This document shows, one piece after another, positions 7,612-14,348 of a stretch of DNA of 22,758 nucleotides. The DNA comes from a virus: IMG/VR virus record IMGVR_UViG_3300017637_000004, positions 1-22,758 of that record. One strand, 5' to 3'. Position 1 is the first letter of the stretch, and every line of letters begins with the position of its first letter. The position numbers and the translations under genes were made by a program. Below the pieces are notes generated by a model, which saw nothing but the letters and a program-made list of their open reading frames with translations, searched no databases and was not told the origin of the DNA.

Positions 7612-8099
7612 ATGGCCCCGACAGGCCCTCCCCCGACCCCTCCCGCGAGCGGGAGGGGAGTGTGCGGTTCGCCGGTTATGCGGCGGTGTTCGATGTGCCG
7701 GATCGCGGCGGGGACGTGATCCGGGCCGGGGCGTTCGGGGCGCGGGTACGGCGGGTGCCGCTGCTGTGGCAGCATCGCGGGGCGCCGGTCGGGGTGATCG
7801 AGGCGATCGGCGAGGATGCGCGGGGCTTGCGGGTGACGGCGCGGGTCGATGCGCCCGGGCTGGCGGCACTGGTGGCGCGGGGCGCGGTCAATGGGCTCAG
7901 CTTTGGGTATCGCACCGTCAAGGCGCGGCAGGGGCGGTGGCGCGAGATCGAGGCGCTGGAGCTGTGCGAGGTGAGTCTGGTGGCGCGACCGATGCAGGGG
8001 CTGGCGCGGGTGCATACGGTGGCGGGTGTCGAAACAGCTTTGCAGGATCGCAACGCCATGGCAGGTGATACATTGTATCAGAGCAGGGGTCGCGGATGA
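7608..8099 (+). CDS. HK97 family prohead protease (GTA g4-like)
   Basis: This protease trims the capsid N-terminal arm and scaffold during head maturation. Counting from the GTG at 7608 the product has 163 residues, with catalytic His56 in LLWQHRG and Ser98 in NGLSFGY, plus the usual FAGYAAVFDVPDRGGDVI start of the domain. The first 18 codons are odd: they read through a palindromic repeat (7637-7658) and give a Pro/Arg-rich peptide foreign to the family. An alternative GTG at 7662, with GGGAGG at 7651-7656, would begin directly at the conserved domain and give 145 residues. The last 20 or so residues also look unlike the family. Both ends may have been remodelled by insertions. Its stop overlaps the next gene as ATGA. 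Confidence 0.88.
   Translation: MNGPDRPSPDPSREREGSVRFAGYAAVFDVPDRGGDVIRAGAFGARVRRVPLLWQHRGAPVGVIEAIGEDARGLRVTARVDAPGLAALVARGAVNGLSFGYRTVKARQGRWREIEALELCEVSLVARPMQGLARVHTVAGVETALQDRNAMAGDTLYQSRGRG
7637..7658. repeat. palindromic repeat inside the prohead protease 5' region
   Basis: CCCCTCCCGC at 7637-7646 is a perfect inverted repeat of GCGGGAGGGG at 7649-7658. It resembles the intergenic palindromes frequent in sphingomonads, and a degenerate relative lies at 9319-9351. Its right arm could serve as the ribosome site for the alternative GTG at 7662. Confidence 0.7.
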
Positions 8100-9247
8100 G
8101 ATCGATACGTGCGGCAATTCTGGCAATCGTTGCTGCCTTGTCGCTGTCGATCGTACCCGCGCCGGCATGTGCCGACAGTTGGGCGCTGCCTACGACCACC
8201 AGCTATGTGTCACCGGGCGGATGCGCCCGCATCACGATCGTGCCGCGTGCGCTGGAGGATCAGCTCTCGTATTTCGAGGACAAGGTCGAGAAGGTGGAGC
8301 CCGCCGGACAGAAGGCCGGCGGTGCGGACACCGCGCGGGCGCGGCTCGAACGTCGAGCGGGAGAACGCTGGGAAACGGTGTGGGAGGGCAAGATCGTGAA
8401 CGAGGTCGCCCCTGTATCGGCGATCGTCCGGGACGATGGCGCCTATGCCGTGACCTTCGATAACTGGCACGGCGTCGGCTATGGGCCAGATGTCGTGGCG
8501 ATCTATGGAGAAATGGGGCGGTTAGTGCGTGCCTTGTCGCTGACCGACCTCATGCCTGAAGACTATATTGCGGCGCTCCCGAGATCGGTCAGCTCGATGC
8601 GCTGGCGCGGGGAGCCGCGTTTCTCGCTGGACGGCACGCAGGTGGTGATCCCGGTCGTGATCCCTGGCGAGGAGGACGGTACGGTCGATTTTGCGATCAG
8701 TCTTGCCGACGGTCGGGCGGCGCCGACGGATGCTGCGGCATGGCAGCGGGCGCTGTCCAAAGGGCGCGCGGTTCGTACCGAACAGCTGGCGGCGGAAGCT
8801 GCGGCGAAAGCGGCGTTCATCGCCCCATTGCGTCGCCCCGGAGAGAATACCGAGCGTGCGTGGCACGATTATCTGCGCGAGGCTGTAGCGCGACGGATCG
8901 GAGACGATGCGTCGGCCTGGACTATGGTACTGCGGCTTCCGGGCGCGAAGGACTACGCGGTGTCGGAGACGTGGATCCGTGAACACCTGACCGACCGAGA
9001 CGCGTACATGGTCGCACTGGCCTCCCTGTCGGAACCGAACCTCGCCCGGGTTCTGACTAAGGTGGGGGCGACCTTGCCCAGGCATTCGTTGGTGAAGACG
9101 ACGGTGTTCGTTGCGGTGTCGGACCAGCATTGGCCAACGATCGTTTCGGCGATGCGGAACAGTGGCGCAGCACTTGTGCAGTTTGACCCGGACGAGGCGA
9201 TCGCACAGCGCCCGGAGCGAATAGTGCGACGGTATGAGGGCAATTGA
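8096..9247 (+). CDS. secreted protein of unknown function, inserted in the head genes
   Basis: I do not recognise a characterised family. The 383-residue product has a clear Sec signal peptide (residues 1-26, cleavage after PACA), so it is exported, unlike any known head protein. The mature part starts DSWALP and contains VTFDNWHGVGYG and a WRGEPRFSLDG stretch suggestive of beta-propeller-like or lipoprotein-like folds, then an alpha-helical half rich in Ala and Arg. AGGGG at 8085-8089 supports ATG 8096, which overlaps the protease stop as ATGA, so it is translationally coupled to the protease despite looking foreign. Codon use is less skewed to GGG and GCG than in the phage genes. It separates protease from capsid, which are normally adjacent. 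Confidence 0.75.
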   Translation: MRSIRAAILAIVAALSLSIVPAPACADSWALPTTTSYVSPGGCARITIVPRALEDQLSYFEDKVEKVEPAGQKAGGADTARARLERRAGERWETVWEGKIVNEVAPVSAIVRDDGAYAVTFDNWHGVGYGPDVVAIYGEMGRLVRALSLTDLMPEDYIAALPRSVSSMRWRGEPRFSLDGTQVVIPVVIPGEEDGTVDFAISLADGRAAPTDAAAWQRALSKGRAVRTEQLAAEAAAKAAFIAPLRRPGENTERAWHDYLREAVARRIGDDASAWTMVLRLPGAKDYAVSETWIREHLTDRDAYMVALASLSEPNLARVLTKVGATLPRHSLVKTTVFVAVSDQHWPTIVSAMRNSGAALVQFDPDEAIAQRPERIVRRYEGN

Positions 9248-9478
9248 ATTGTCGGCGCCCGCATGGCGACGGGCCGGCTGACTGTGGTCCCGGTAATGGT
9301 CTGACCGAATAAAAGAAGACCCCTCCTAACTCCTCCCGCAAGTTGGAGAGGCGGTGTTTGGCGGGCGCTGAATTTCTGAAACGACGGGGTTTGCCTGGGG
9401 CAGGCCCCTTCCATCGCTGGCGACGCCAGCGGTTCCCCTCCCCATGCCTGGGGAGGTTCCTTTGGCATGGAGAAGACT
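9248..9478. repeat. repeat-rich gap before the capsid gene
   Basis: No gene is visible in these 231 bases. The stretch from about 9319 is a run of palindromic, GC-rich repeats: a degenerate copy of the 7637-7658 element at 9319-9351, a pairing CCTGGGG/CCCC-type segment near 9393-9410, GCTGGCG/CGCCAGC around 9415-9431, and the perfect hairpin at 9437-9456. I see no convincing promoter in it. Confidence 0.6.
9437..9456 (+). promoter_or_regulatory. hairpin holding a possible capsid ribosome site
   Basis: CCTCCCCA at 9437-9444 pairs perfectly with TGGGGAGG at 9449-9456 around a TGCC loop. The right arm, GGGGAGG, is the only upstream Shine-Dalgarno candidate for an ATG at 9467 and would be hidden when folded. 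A start at 9479 would instead use GGAGAAG at 9469-9475, outside the hairpin. Confidence 0.45.
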
Positions 9479-10534
9479 ATGGAAACGAAGGCGGATGTCC
9501 TCGAACAGTCGTTCGAGGCGGTGGAAGCGGCTGGGGTGCCGGTGGCGCGGCCGATGTTGAGTGGCGCGCGCAGTGTGACGGGCGCGGCGTTCGAGGGGTT
9601 TCTGCGCAGCGGGAGCGGCGCGCTGGAGATGAAGGCGCTGTCGGGGACGAGCGGGGCCGAGGGCGGCTATGCCGTGCCGCGTGAGATCGACGCGCTGGTT
9701 GATGCGACGCTGGCGAGCATTTCGCCGATCCGCGCGATCGCCAATGTCGTGACGGTGGGCAGCGCGGGCTACCGCAAGCTGGTCGCGTCGGGCGGAACCG
9801 AATCCGGCTGGGCGAGCGAGACGGCGGCGCGCGACGAGACCGATACGCCAGTGTTCAACGAGATTGCCCCGCCGATGGGCGACCTGTTCGCCAATCCGGC
9901 GGCGAGCCAGGCGATGCTGGACGACGCCGCGTTCGATGTCGAAGCGTGGCTGGCCGACGAGATTGCGCGCGAATTCGCCCGGGCCGAGGGGGCGGCGTTC
10001 GTCAGCGGCAATGGGACCAACAAGCCCAAGGGTTTCCTGACCTATGCCACGGCGACGACCGGTGACGACGTCCGGGCGTTCGGCACGCTGCAGCATATCG
10101 TGTCGGGTGCGGCGGGGGCGTTTGCGGCCAATCCCGAGGAGAAGCTGATCGACCTGGTCCAGGCGCTGCGGCCGCCGTACCGCCAGGGTGCGGTGTGGTG
10201 CATGAACTCGTCGACGCTGGCGCGCATCCGCAAGTTCAAGACGAGCGACGGGGCGCTGCTGTGGCAGCCGTCGCTGAGCGCGGGGCAGCCGGCGACGTTG
10301 CTGGGCTATCCGGTGGTCGAGGCCGAGGACATGCCCGACATCGCGGCCAATTCGCTGTCGATCGCGTTCGGCAACTTCAAGGCGGGGTATCTGATCGCCG
10401 AGCGCGGCGAGACGCAGATCCTGCGCGATCCCTACAGCAACAAGCCGTTCGTCCACTTCTACGCCACCAAGCGCGTCGGCGGCGCGGTGACGAACTCCGA
10501 GGCGATCAAGTTGATGAAGTTCTCCGCCTCCTGA
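9479..10534 (+). CDS. HK97-fold major capsid protein (GTA g5-like)
   Basis: This is the main shell protein of the head. The 351-residue product has the HK97-type core: GGYAVPREIDALV, SPIRAIANVV, the GYRKLVASGGTESGWASE segment, the spine helix near FDVEAWLADEIAREFARAEG, SGNGTNKPKGFL, and the C-terminal HFYATKRVGGAV...KLMKFSAS ending typical of GTA capsids. Only about 50 residues precede MKALSG at residue 51, against roughly 80-100 in usual HK97/GTA capsids, so the scaffolding delta domain is largely missing. The start is either ATG 9479 (GGAGAAG at 9469-9475) or in-frame ATG 9467; I prefer 9479 because METK is the common start in relatives. It is separated from the protease by a secreted-protein gene. 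Confidence 0.95.
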   Translation: METKADVLEQSFEAVEAAGVPVARPMLSGARSVTGAAFEGFLRSGSGALEMKALSGTSGAEGGYAVPREIDALVDATLASISPIRAIANVVTVGSAGYRKLVASGGTESGWASETAARDETDTPVFNEIAPPMGDLFANPAASQAMLDDAAFDVEAWLADEIAREFARAEGAAFVSGNGTNKPKGFLTYATATTGDDVRAFGTLQHIVSGAAGAFAANPEEKLIDLVQALRPPYRQGAVWCMNSSTLARIRKFKTSDGALLWQPSLSAGQPATLLGYPVVEAEDMPDIAANSLSIAFGNFKAGYLIAERGETQILRDPYSNKPFVHFYATKRVGGAVTNSEAIKLMKFSAS

Positions 10535-10610
10535 GGCGGATGGGCGGTGGGCGGCGTGGTTAGCGGGGTGATAGCCGTCGCGATTCTGCCGAACACCGCC
10601 CCCCTGATAC

Positions 10611-10652
10611 AGTCGGGCCGGGGCGGTGCGGGCGCCCCGGCCAGTTCCGACT
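10611..10652 (+). promoter_or_regulatory. very strong leader hairpin before the fibre gene
   Basis: GGCCGGGGCG at 10616-10625 pairs perfectly with CGCCCCGGCC at 10633-10642 around a seven-base loop, and AGTCGG at 10611-10616 can extend it by pairing with CCGACT at 10647-10652 past a short bulge. No T tract follows. It lies in the 140-base gap between capsid and fibre, 22 bases before the fibre start. Bases 10611-10626 are identical to 2701-2716 in the terminase leader. Confidence 0.6.
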
Positions 10653-10674
10653 TTACCTCCGCGGGAGCACGATC

Positions 10675-12450
10675 ATGGCACAGCTGATTTACGCAGACCT
10701 AGTCGAGGAAGTGACGAGCACCACCGGGACCGGCGCGGTCACGCCCGGCGGAGCGGTGGACGGATCGCGCAGCTTTGCATCCGTGCTGAGCGAGGGTGAC
10801 CAATTTTACTACAGCATCTCCGGCGCGCCTGCGGACACGAGCCTGTTCGAGGTCGGGATCGGGACCTTGGTCGGCGGGACGATCGCGCGGGCGCCGATCG
10901 TGTCGTCTGCCGGGACCGGCGCCGTCGACCTGCCCGCCGGGTCCAAGACGATCGCGCTGACGGTTGCGGCCGAATTCTATCAGATTGTCCAGGCACATGA
11001 CGTGTTCGCTGCGTGGCAGGCGCTTCCCGGGAATACGGACGGGACGGTTGCGGAGTTTCTGACCGCGACGGTGAACCCGGACGTGTTCGGCCCATCGGAT
11101 GTGTTCGCGGCGTGGCAGGCGATTCCGGGCAACGAAGGTCTGTCGGTCAGCGATTTCCTGGACCAGGTGAGCGGTGCTGACGGGCTGTCGGCGCCGCATT
11201 ACACGATCGAGGCGGAGACGCCCCCCGATATCGATTCGGGCTGGTCGCAGGAGGGGCTCGTCTATGACTCCCCGTCGCGCGACGAAGGTGGCGAGCCGTC
11301 GAGCATCCGCTTCGGGCTCAACCTTACCTATGGACCCTATCCGGCGGATGCGCAGTTTCCGGGGCAGCTGGCCTATACCAACAATGTCTTCGGGCTGAGC
11401 TGGAACCTCAATACGAGTTTTGCGCCGATCAACACCGCGATGGGCGGGCCGTCGATCCGGATCGAGAGCAGGTTCAAGAAGCCGAGCCGCAATCCGGGCA
11501 ATCCGGGCGGCTGGGTCGACGGGTCCGAATTCCACCATGCCATGCACACCACCGGGGCGACCGGGTTCGAATATCGGCCGATCAGCATCTATGCCCCGTT
11601 CGACGAGGGCGATTGGGGGCATGATTCCGACACCAGTTTCCAGGCGGCCTATTATGCCTTTGCCGATGGCTATCGGAATGTGCACGTCACCTTTGGCTGG
11701 AATGGTGCAGCAGACGATGCAAAGCCGATCACCTTGTCCAATCAGGTTCGGATCAACCGCGCCGGGAACAACACCGCCTGGCTGACCCAGACCAATGCGG
11801 CGGGGACGTCGCAGATTAACCTGCCCTACGTCAATTCGGGCAACGGCTATACGTTCGATCGCGACATCTATCTGTCGGCGGGCAATGTCGGGACCAATCC
11901 GCTGGGCATTCAGTCGCTGTTGTCGCTGGTGGGTACGTCGGGGTTCACGAACGGCGCGCGGATGATCTACCTCAACACCAATGCGGTGACGGGGTCGGTG
12001 ACCGGGTTCGAGGCCGAGCTTTCCGCGTCGACGCGGTTCGAGGGCTTCAAGCTGCGCAACACCCATGCGAGCGGCGTTGCGGGCGGGCGGATCCAGGGCA
12101 ATGGCAATCTGTATCTCGACTTCTTCAACGAAGCCAATTTCCATCGCTGGGGCCTGCGGCTCAAGACCAATGGCGACTTCACCATCGGCCAGACCGATCA
12201 GGGCAACGATATCGCCGATGCGCTGCGCATCAACTTCACGACGCTGCAGACCAGTTTCATGAAGGCGCCGAGATTGCCGGGGGCGACTGTGGCGGGTGCG
12301 GGGTCGGCGGCGACGGCGGGCGCAGGGGCGCTGCATTATGTGACCGATCTGAACGCCACCACGACCGGGAGCGTCGCGGCGGGGGGCGGGAGCAATGGCG
12401 GCGTTGTCGTCAGCGACGGCGCGGACTGGAGGATCATGGCGGCATGGTAA
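10675..12450 (+). CDS. phage fibre-like protein between capsid and adaptor
   Basis: The 591-residue product looks like a fibre or spike that contacts the recipient cell. Residues 1-105 resemble the N-terminal attachment domain of many tail fibres (TSTTGTGAVTPGGAVDG, SFASVLSEGDQFYYSI). Two related 33-residue units follow, starting DVFAAWQA at residues 109 and 142, each with PGN; such units are common in fibre shafts. The middle is beta-rich and Gly/Asn/Thr-rich. The C-terminus (LHYVTDL..., SDGADWRIM) matches the end of many phage fibres. GGGAG at 10663-10667 serves the ATG. Composition is less G-rich than neighbours, consistent with acquisition. Fibre genes normally lie at the tail end; here it directly follows the capsid gene, so a head spike like RcGTA GhsA/GhsB is possible. 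Confidence 0.72.
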   Translation: MAQLIYADLVEEVTSTTGTGAVTPGGAVDGSRSFASVLSEGDQFYYSISGAPADTSLFEVGIGTLVGGTIARAPIVSSAGTGAVDLPAGSKTIALTVAAEFYQIVQAHDVFAAWQALPGNTDGTVAEFLTATVNPDVFGPSDVFAAWQAIPGNEGLSVSDFLDQVSGADGLSAPHYTIEAETPPDIDSGWSQEGLVYDSPSRDEGGEPSSIRFGLNLTYGPYPADAQFPGQLAYTNNVFGLSWNLNTSFAPINTAMGGPSIRIESRFKKPSRNPGNPGGWVDGSEFHHAMHTTGATGFEYRPISIYAPFDEGDWGHDSDTSFQAAYYAFADGYRNVHVTFGWNGAADDAKPITLSNQVRINRAGNNTAWLTQTNAAGTSQINLPYVNSGNGYTFDRDIYLSAGNVGTNPLGIQSLLSLVGTSGFTNGARMIYLNTNAVTGSVTGFEAELSASTRFEGFKLRNTHASGVAGGRIQGNGNLYLDFFNEANFHRWGLRLKTNGDFTIGQTDQGNDIADALRINFTTLQTSFMKAPRLPGATVAGAGSAATAGAGALHYVTDLNATTTGSVAAGGGSNGGVVVSDGADWRIMAAW

Positions 12451-12632
12451 GGGTACAGGGTGGAGCCCAGATCGGGCGGGCACGCATCGCTGCGGGCGCG
12501 ATCGGCAGGGCGCAGCAGGCCAGATCGCGCCCGGCGCGGCTGGTCAAAGTCGCGGGTGCCGCGCGTGCGGGCAGCGATGGCGGCGATCTGATCCGTGCGG
12601 TCGATGGCGAGCGCGTGGTGCGCGCGGGCTGA
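12444..12632 (+). CDS. small basic ORF overlapping the fibre stop (62 aa)
   Basis: This 62-codon frame starts at ATG 12444, seven bases inside the fibre gene, and ends 27 bases before the intrinsic terminator. The product is strongly basic and rich in Ala, Gly and Arg (for example RVQGGAQIGRARIAAGAIG), without a membrane segment. The overlap geometry and place inside the transcript suggest a real gene, but such composition can also arise by chance in GC-rich DNA. No family recognised. Confidence 0.4.
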   Translation: MVRVQGGAQIGRARIAAGAIGRAQQARSRPARLVKVAGAARAGSDGGDLIRAVDGERVVRAG

Positions 12633-12659
12633 AGCGTCGCGACGGCGAAAATGACTCAG

Positions 12660-12688
12660 GGGGCGGTCCGTCGGGCCGCCCCTTTTTT
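12660..12688 (+). terminator. intrinsic terminator inside the particle gene cluster
   Basis: GGGGCGGTCC at 12660-12669 pairs with GGGCCGCCCC at 12673-12682 (ten pairs, one G-U) around a three-base GTC loop and is followed directly by six T residues at 12683-12688. This is the only textbook Rho-independent terminator in the window. It closes the unit ending in the fibre gene. The next gene starts 21 bases later. Confidence 0.85.
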
Positions 12689-12709
12689 CTTGGGGAACGG
12701 GGGTGAGCA

Positions 12710-12988
12710 ATGGGCATCTTCCTGAAGGATCCGGCGGCGGCGCTGGACTATGCGATCGACTGGGCGGCGATTGCCGGCGCGGCGGGGGTGAGCGCGAGCA
12801 GCTGGAGCGTCGAGCCGACGCATGACGGCGGGCTGACGGTGGTCGCGGAGGCGGTGAGCGGGCCGCGTTGTGCCGCGACGGTGGAGGGCGGGCGGCCGGG
12901 GCTGGTCTATCGGCTGACCAACCAGGTGAGTTGGAGCGACGGGCGCCGCGATGCGCGTGCGATCGACGTGCGGGTGGAGCGGCGGTGA
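12710..12988 (+). CDS. phage fibre-tail adaptor-like protein (92 aa)
   Basis: The 92-residue product resembles the short Ig-like phage proteins annotated as fibre-tail adaptors: DPAAALDYAIDW at residues 7-18, a SASSWSVEP strand, GLTVVAE, and a C-terminal YRLTNQVSWSDGRRDARAID stretch that matches the family's closing strands. It probably decorates or joins particle parts; the exact partner is not readable. Its position right after a fibre gene makes a functional pair plausible. It starts at ATG 12710 with GGGGGTGA upstream and shares TGATG with the next gene. The terminator 22 bases upstream means its transcription must come from read-through or a promoter within the preceding genes. Confidence 0.65.
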   Translation: MGIFLKDPAAALDYAIDWAAIAGAAGVSASSWSVEPTHDGGLTVVAEAVSGPRCAATVEGGRPGLVYRLTNQVSWSDGRRDARAIDVRVERR

Positions 12989-13527
12989 TGGTCGAGACGA
13001 TCGCGCCGCCCGAGGCGGCCCCTGTCGCGCTGGCCGAGCTGCGCGCGTTCCTGCGCATCGACGGCGTGGTGGGTGACGCCGAGCTGGCGGCGCAGCTGCG
13101 CGTCGCGACCGAATTGTGCGAACGCTATATCGGCACGGCGCTGCTCGAGCGGACGCTGCGCGAGACGCTGGTGGCGCGGGGAGAATGGCAGGCGCTGAGC
13201 GTCGCGCCGGTGCGCGCGGTGACGGCGGTGCATCAGCTGGCCGGCGATGGCGGCGCGGTGGCGCTGGCGCCGGCGCTTTATGCCATCGACATCGATGCGG
13301 CGGGGCAGGGCTGGGTGCGGTGTGCGCCCGGTGCCGGGCGGATCGCCGTGACCTATCGCGCGGGAAGCGCTGGCGACTGGAACGCTGTGCCCGAGCCGGT
13401 GCGGCACGGAATCCTTCGGCTGGCGGCACATCTGCGGATGGATGGCGAGGGCGTGCCGCCGGCGGCGGTCACGGCGTTGTGGCGCCCGTGGCGGGTGATG
13501 CGGCTGGGCGTGGGGGCGGTGCGATGA
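12988..13527 (+). CDS. head-tail connector protein (GTA g6-like)
   Basis: This protein belongs to the head-tail connector (gp6-like adaptor) family that sits under the portal and links it to the tail. The 179-residue product starts with the family pattern PVALAELRAFLRIDG near residues 12-26, then a helical ELAAQLRVATELCERYIG stretch and a beta-rich centre (GRIAVTYRAG near residue 114), and ends with a helical IRRLAAHL-type segment before a short basic tail. The ATG at 12988 overlaps the previous stop (TGATG), and its own stop overlaps the next start as ATGA. The size and order match g6 in RcGTA. All elements look intact. Confidence 0.85.
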   Translation: MVETIAPPEAAPVALAELRAFLRIDGVVGDAELAAQLRVATELCERYIGTALLERTLRETLVARGEWQALSVAPVRAVTAVHQLAGDGGAVALAPALYAIDIDAAGQGWVRCAPGAGRIAVTYRAGSAGDWNAVPEPVRHGILRLAAHLRMDGEGVPPAAVTALWRPWRVMRLGVGAVR

Positions 13528-13928
13528 GCGCGGCGGTGGTGTTGGCGGAGGCGATCCGGGCGGCGCTGAGCGGGCATGCGCCGCTCGCCGAGGGGCTGGC
13601 GGGGGTGTTCGTTGCGCCGCCGGTGCGCGCGGCGACGCCGCATGCGGTGATCGGTGAGGCGTTGCTGAGCGACTGGGGGACCAAGGACATGGCCGGGCGC
13701 GAGGCGCGGGTCGTGGTGAGCCTGTTCGATGCCGGGGAGAGTCCGGCGCGGCTGCGGCGGATGGTGGGCGAAGTCGAGGTGGCGATGGCGGGGCTGCCGC
13801 GCGTCATCGGCGGGGGCTGGGAACTCGCCAGCCGGGTGCTGTTGCGCGCGCGGATCGAGCGGAAGGGCGAGGGACGCTGGGTCGCGACGAGCGAGTGGCG
13901 GCTGCGCGTGTTGAAGAGCGGGATTTGA
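13524..13928 (+). CDS. DUF3168 family tail terminator (GTA g8-like)
   Basis: The 134-residue product matches DUF3168, the tail-terminator family that caps the tail tube at the head end. Visible features are an N-terminal helix (VVLAEAIRAALSG), GVFVAPPVRAATPHAVIGEA, the DWGTKDMAGREARVVVSLFD segment around residues 51-70, and a C-terminal strand pair ending in SEWRLRVLKSGI. The length is typical. It starts at ATG 13524, coupled to the connector gene by ATGA. RcGTA has a stopper gene (g7) between g6 and g8; none is visible here, so the connector and terminator may join directly or another protein may fill the place. Confidence 0.85.
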   Translation: MSAAVVLAEAIRAALSGHAPLAEGLAGVFVAPPVRAATPHAVIGEALLSDWGTKDMAGREARVVVSLFDAGESPARLRRMVGEVEVAMAGLPRVIGGGWELASRVLLRARIERKGEGRWVATSEWRLRVLKSGI

Positions 13929-13940
13929 GGGAGATCGGTG

Positions 13941-14348
13941 ATGGCGGTGGAGAAGGGAAGCGCGTTCCTGTTGAAGGTGGGCGATGGCGGGTCGCCGGTC
14001 GCCTATGCCACGGTGGCGGGGCTGCGCACGACGCAGCTGAGCGTCAATGGCGAGGCGGTGGCGATCACGTCGAAGGACTCGGGCGCGTGGCGCGAATTGC
14101 TGTCGGGTGCAGGGGTGCGATCGGTCAGCGTGTCGGCGGCGGGGGTGTTTACCGGGTCGGCGGCGGAGACGCGGATCCGGGGCAATGCGCTGAGCGGGGT
14201 GATCGACGATTACCGACTGAGCTTTGAGAGCGGCGAGACGATGACCGGGCGGTTTCTGGTCACGCGGCTGGACTATGCCGGGGATTTCAACGGGGAGCGG
14301 TCGTACACGCTCAACCTGGAGAGTTCCGGGCCGGTGGTTTCGGCATGA
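13941..14348 (+). CDS. phage major tail protein, TP901-1 type (GTA g9-like)
   Basis: This is the tail tube protein that stacks in rings to form the non-contractile tail. The 135-residue product shows the family start (KGSAFLLKVGDGGSPVAYATV), then TTQLSVNGEAVAITSKDSG at about residues 32-50, which is the most typical motif, and a C-terminal DYAGDFNGERSYTLNLESSG. An ATG at 13941 is preferred over the GTG at 13938 because GGGAG at 13929-13933 is better placed for it. The stop overlaps the next gene's ATG. The gene looks complete, with no frameshift. Confidence 0.92.
   Translation: MAVEKGSAFLLKVGDGGSPVAYATVAGLRTTQLSVNGEAVAITSKDSGAWRELLSGAGVRSVSVSAAGVFTGSAAETRIRGNALSGVIDDYRLSFESGETMTGRFLVTRLDYAGDFNGERSYTLNLESSGPVVSA

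Noticed and set aside
10699-12483. 594-codon open frame on the reverse strand across the fibre gene
   Set aside because: Arg/Pro/Ile-rich product without recognisable motifs; it mirrors the codon bias of the forward gene, which has clear fibre features and a ribosome site.
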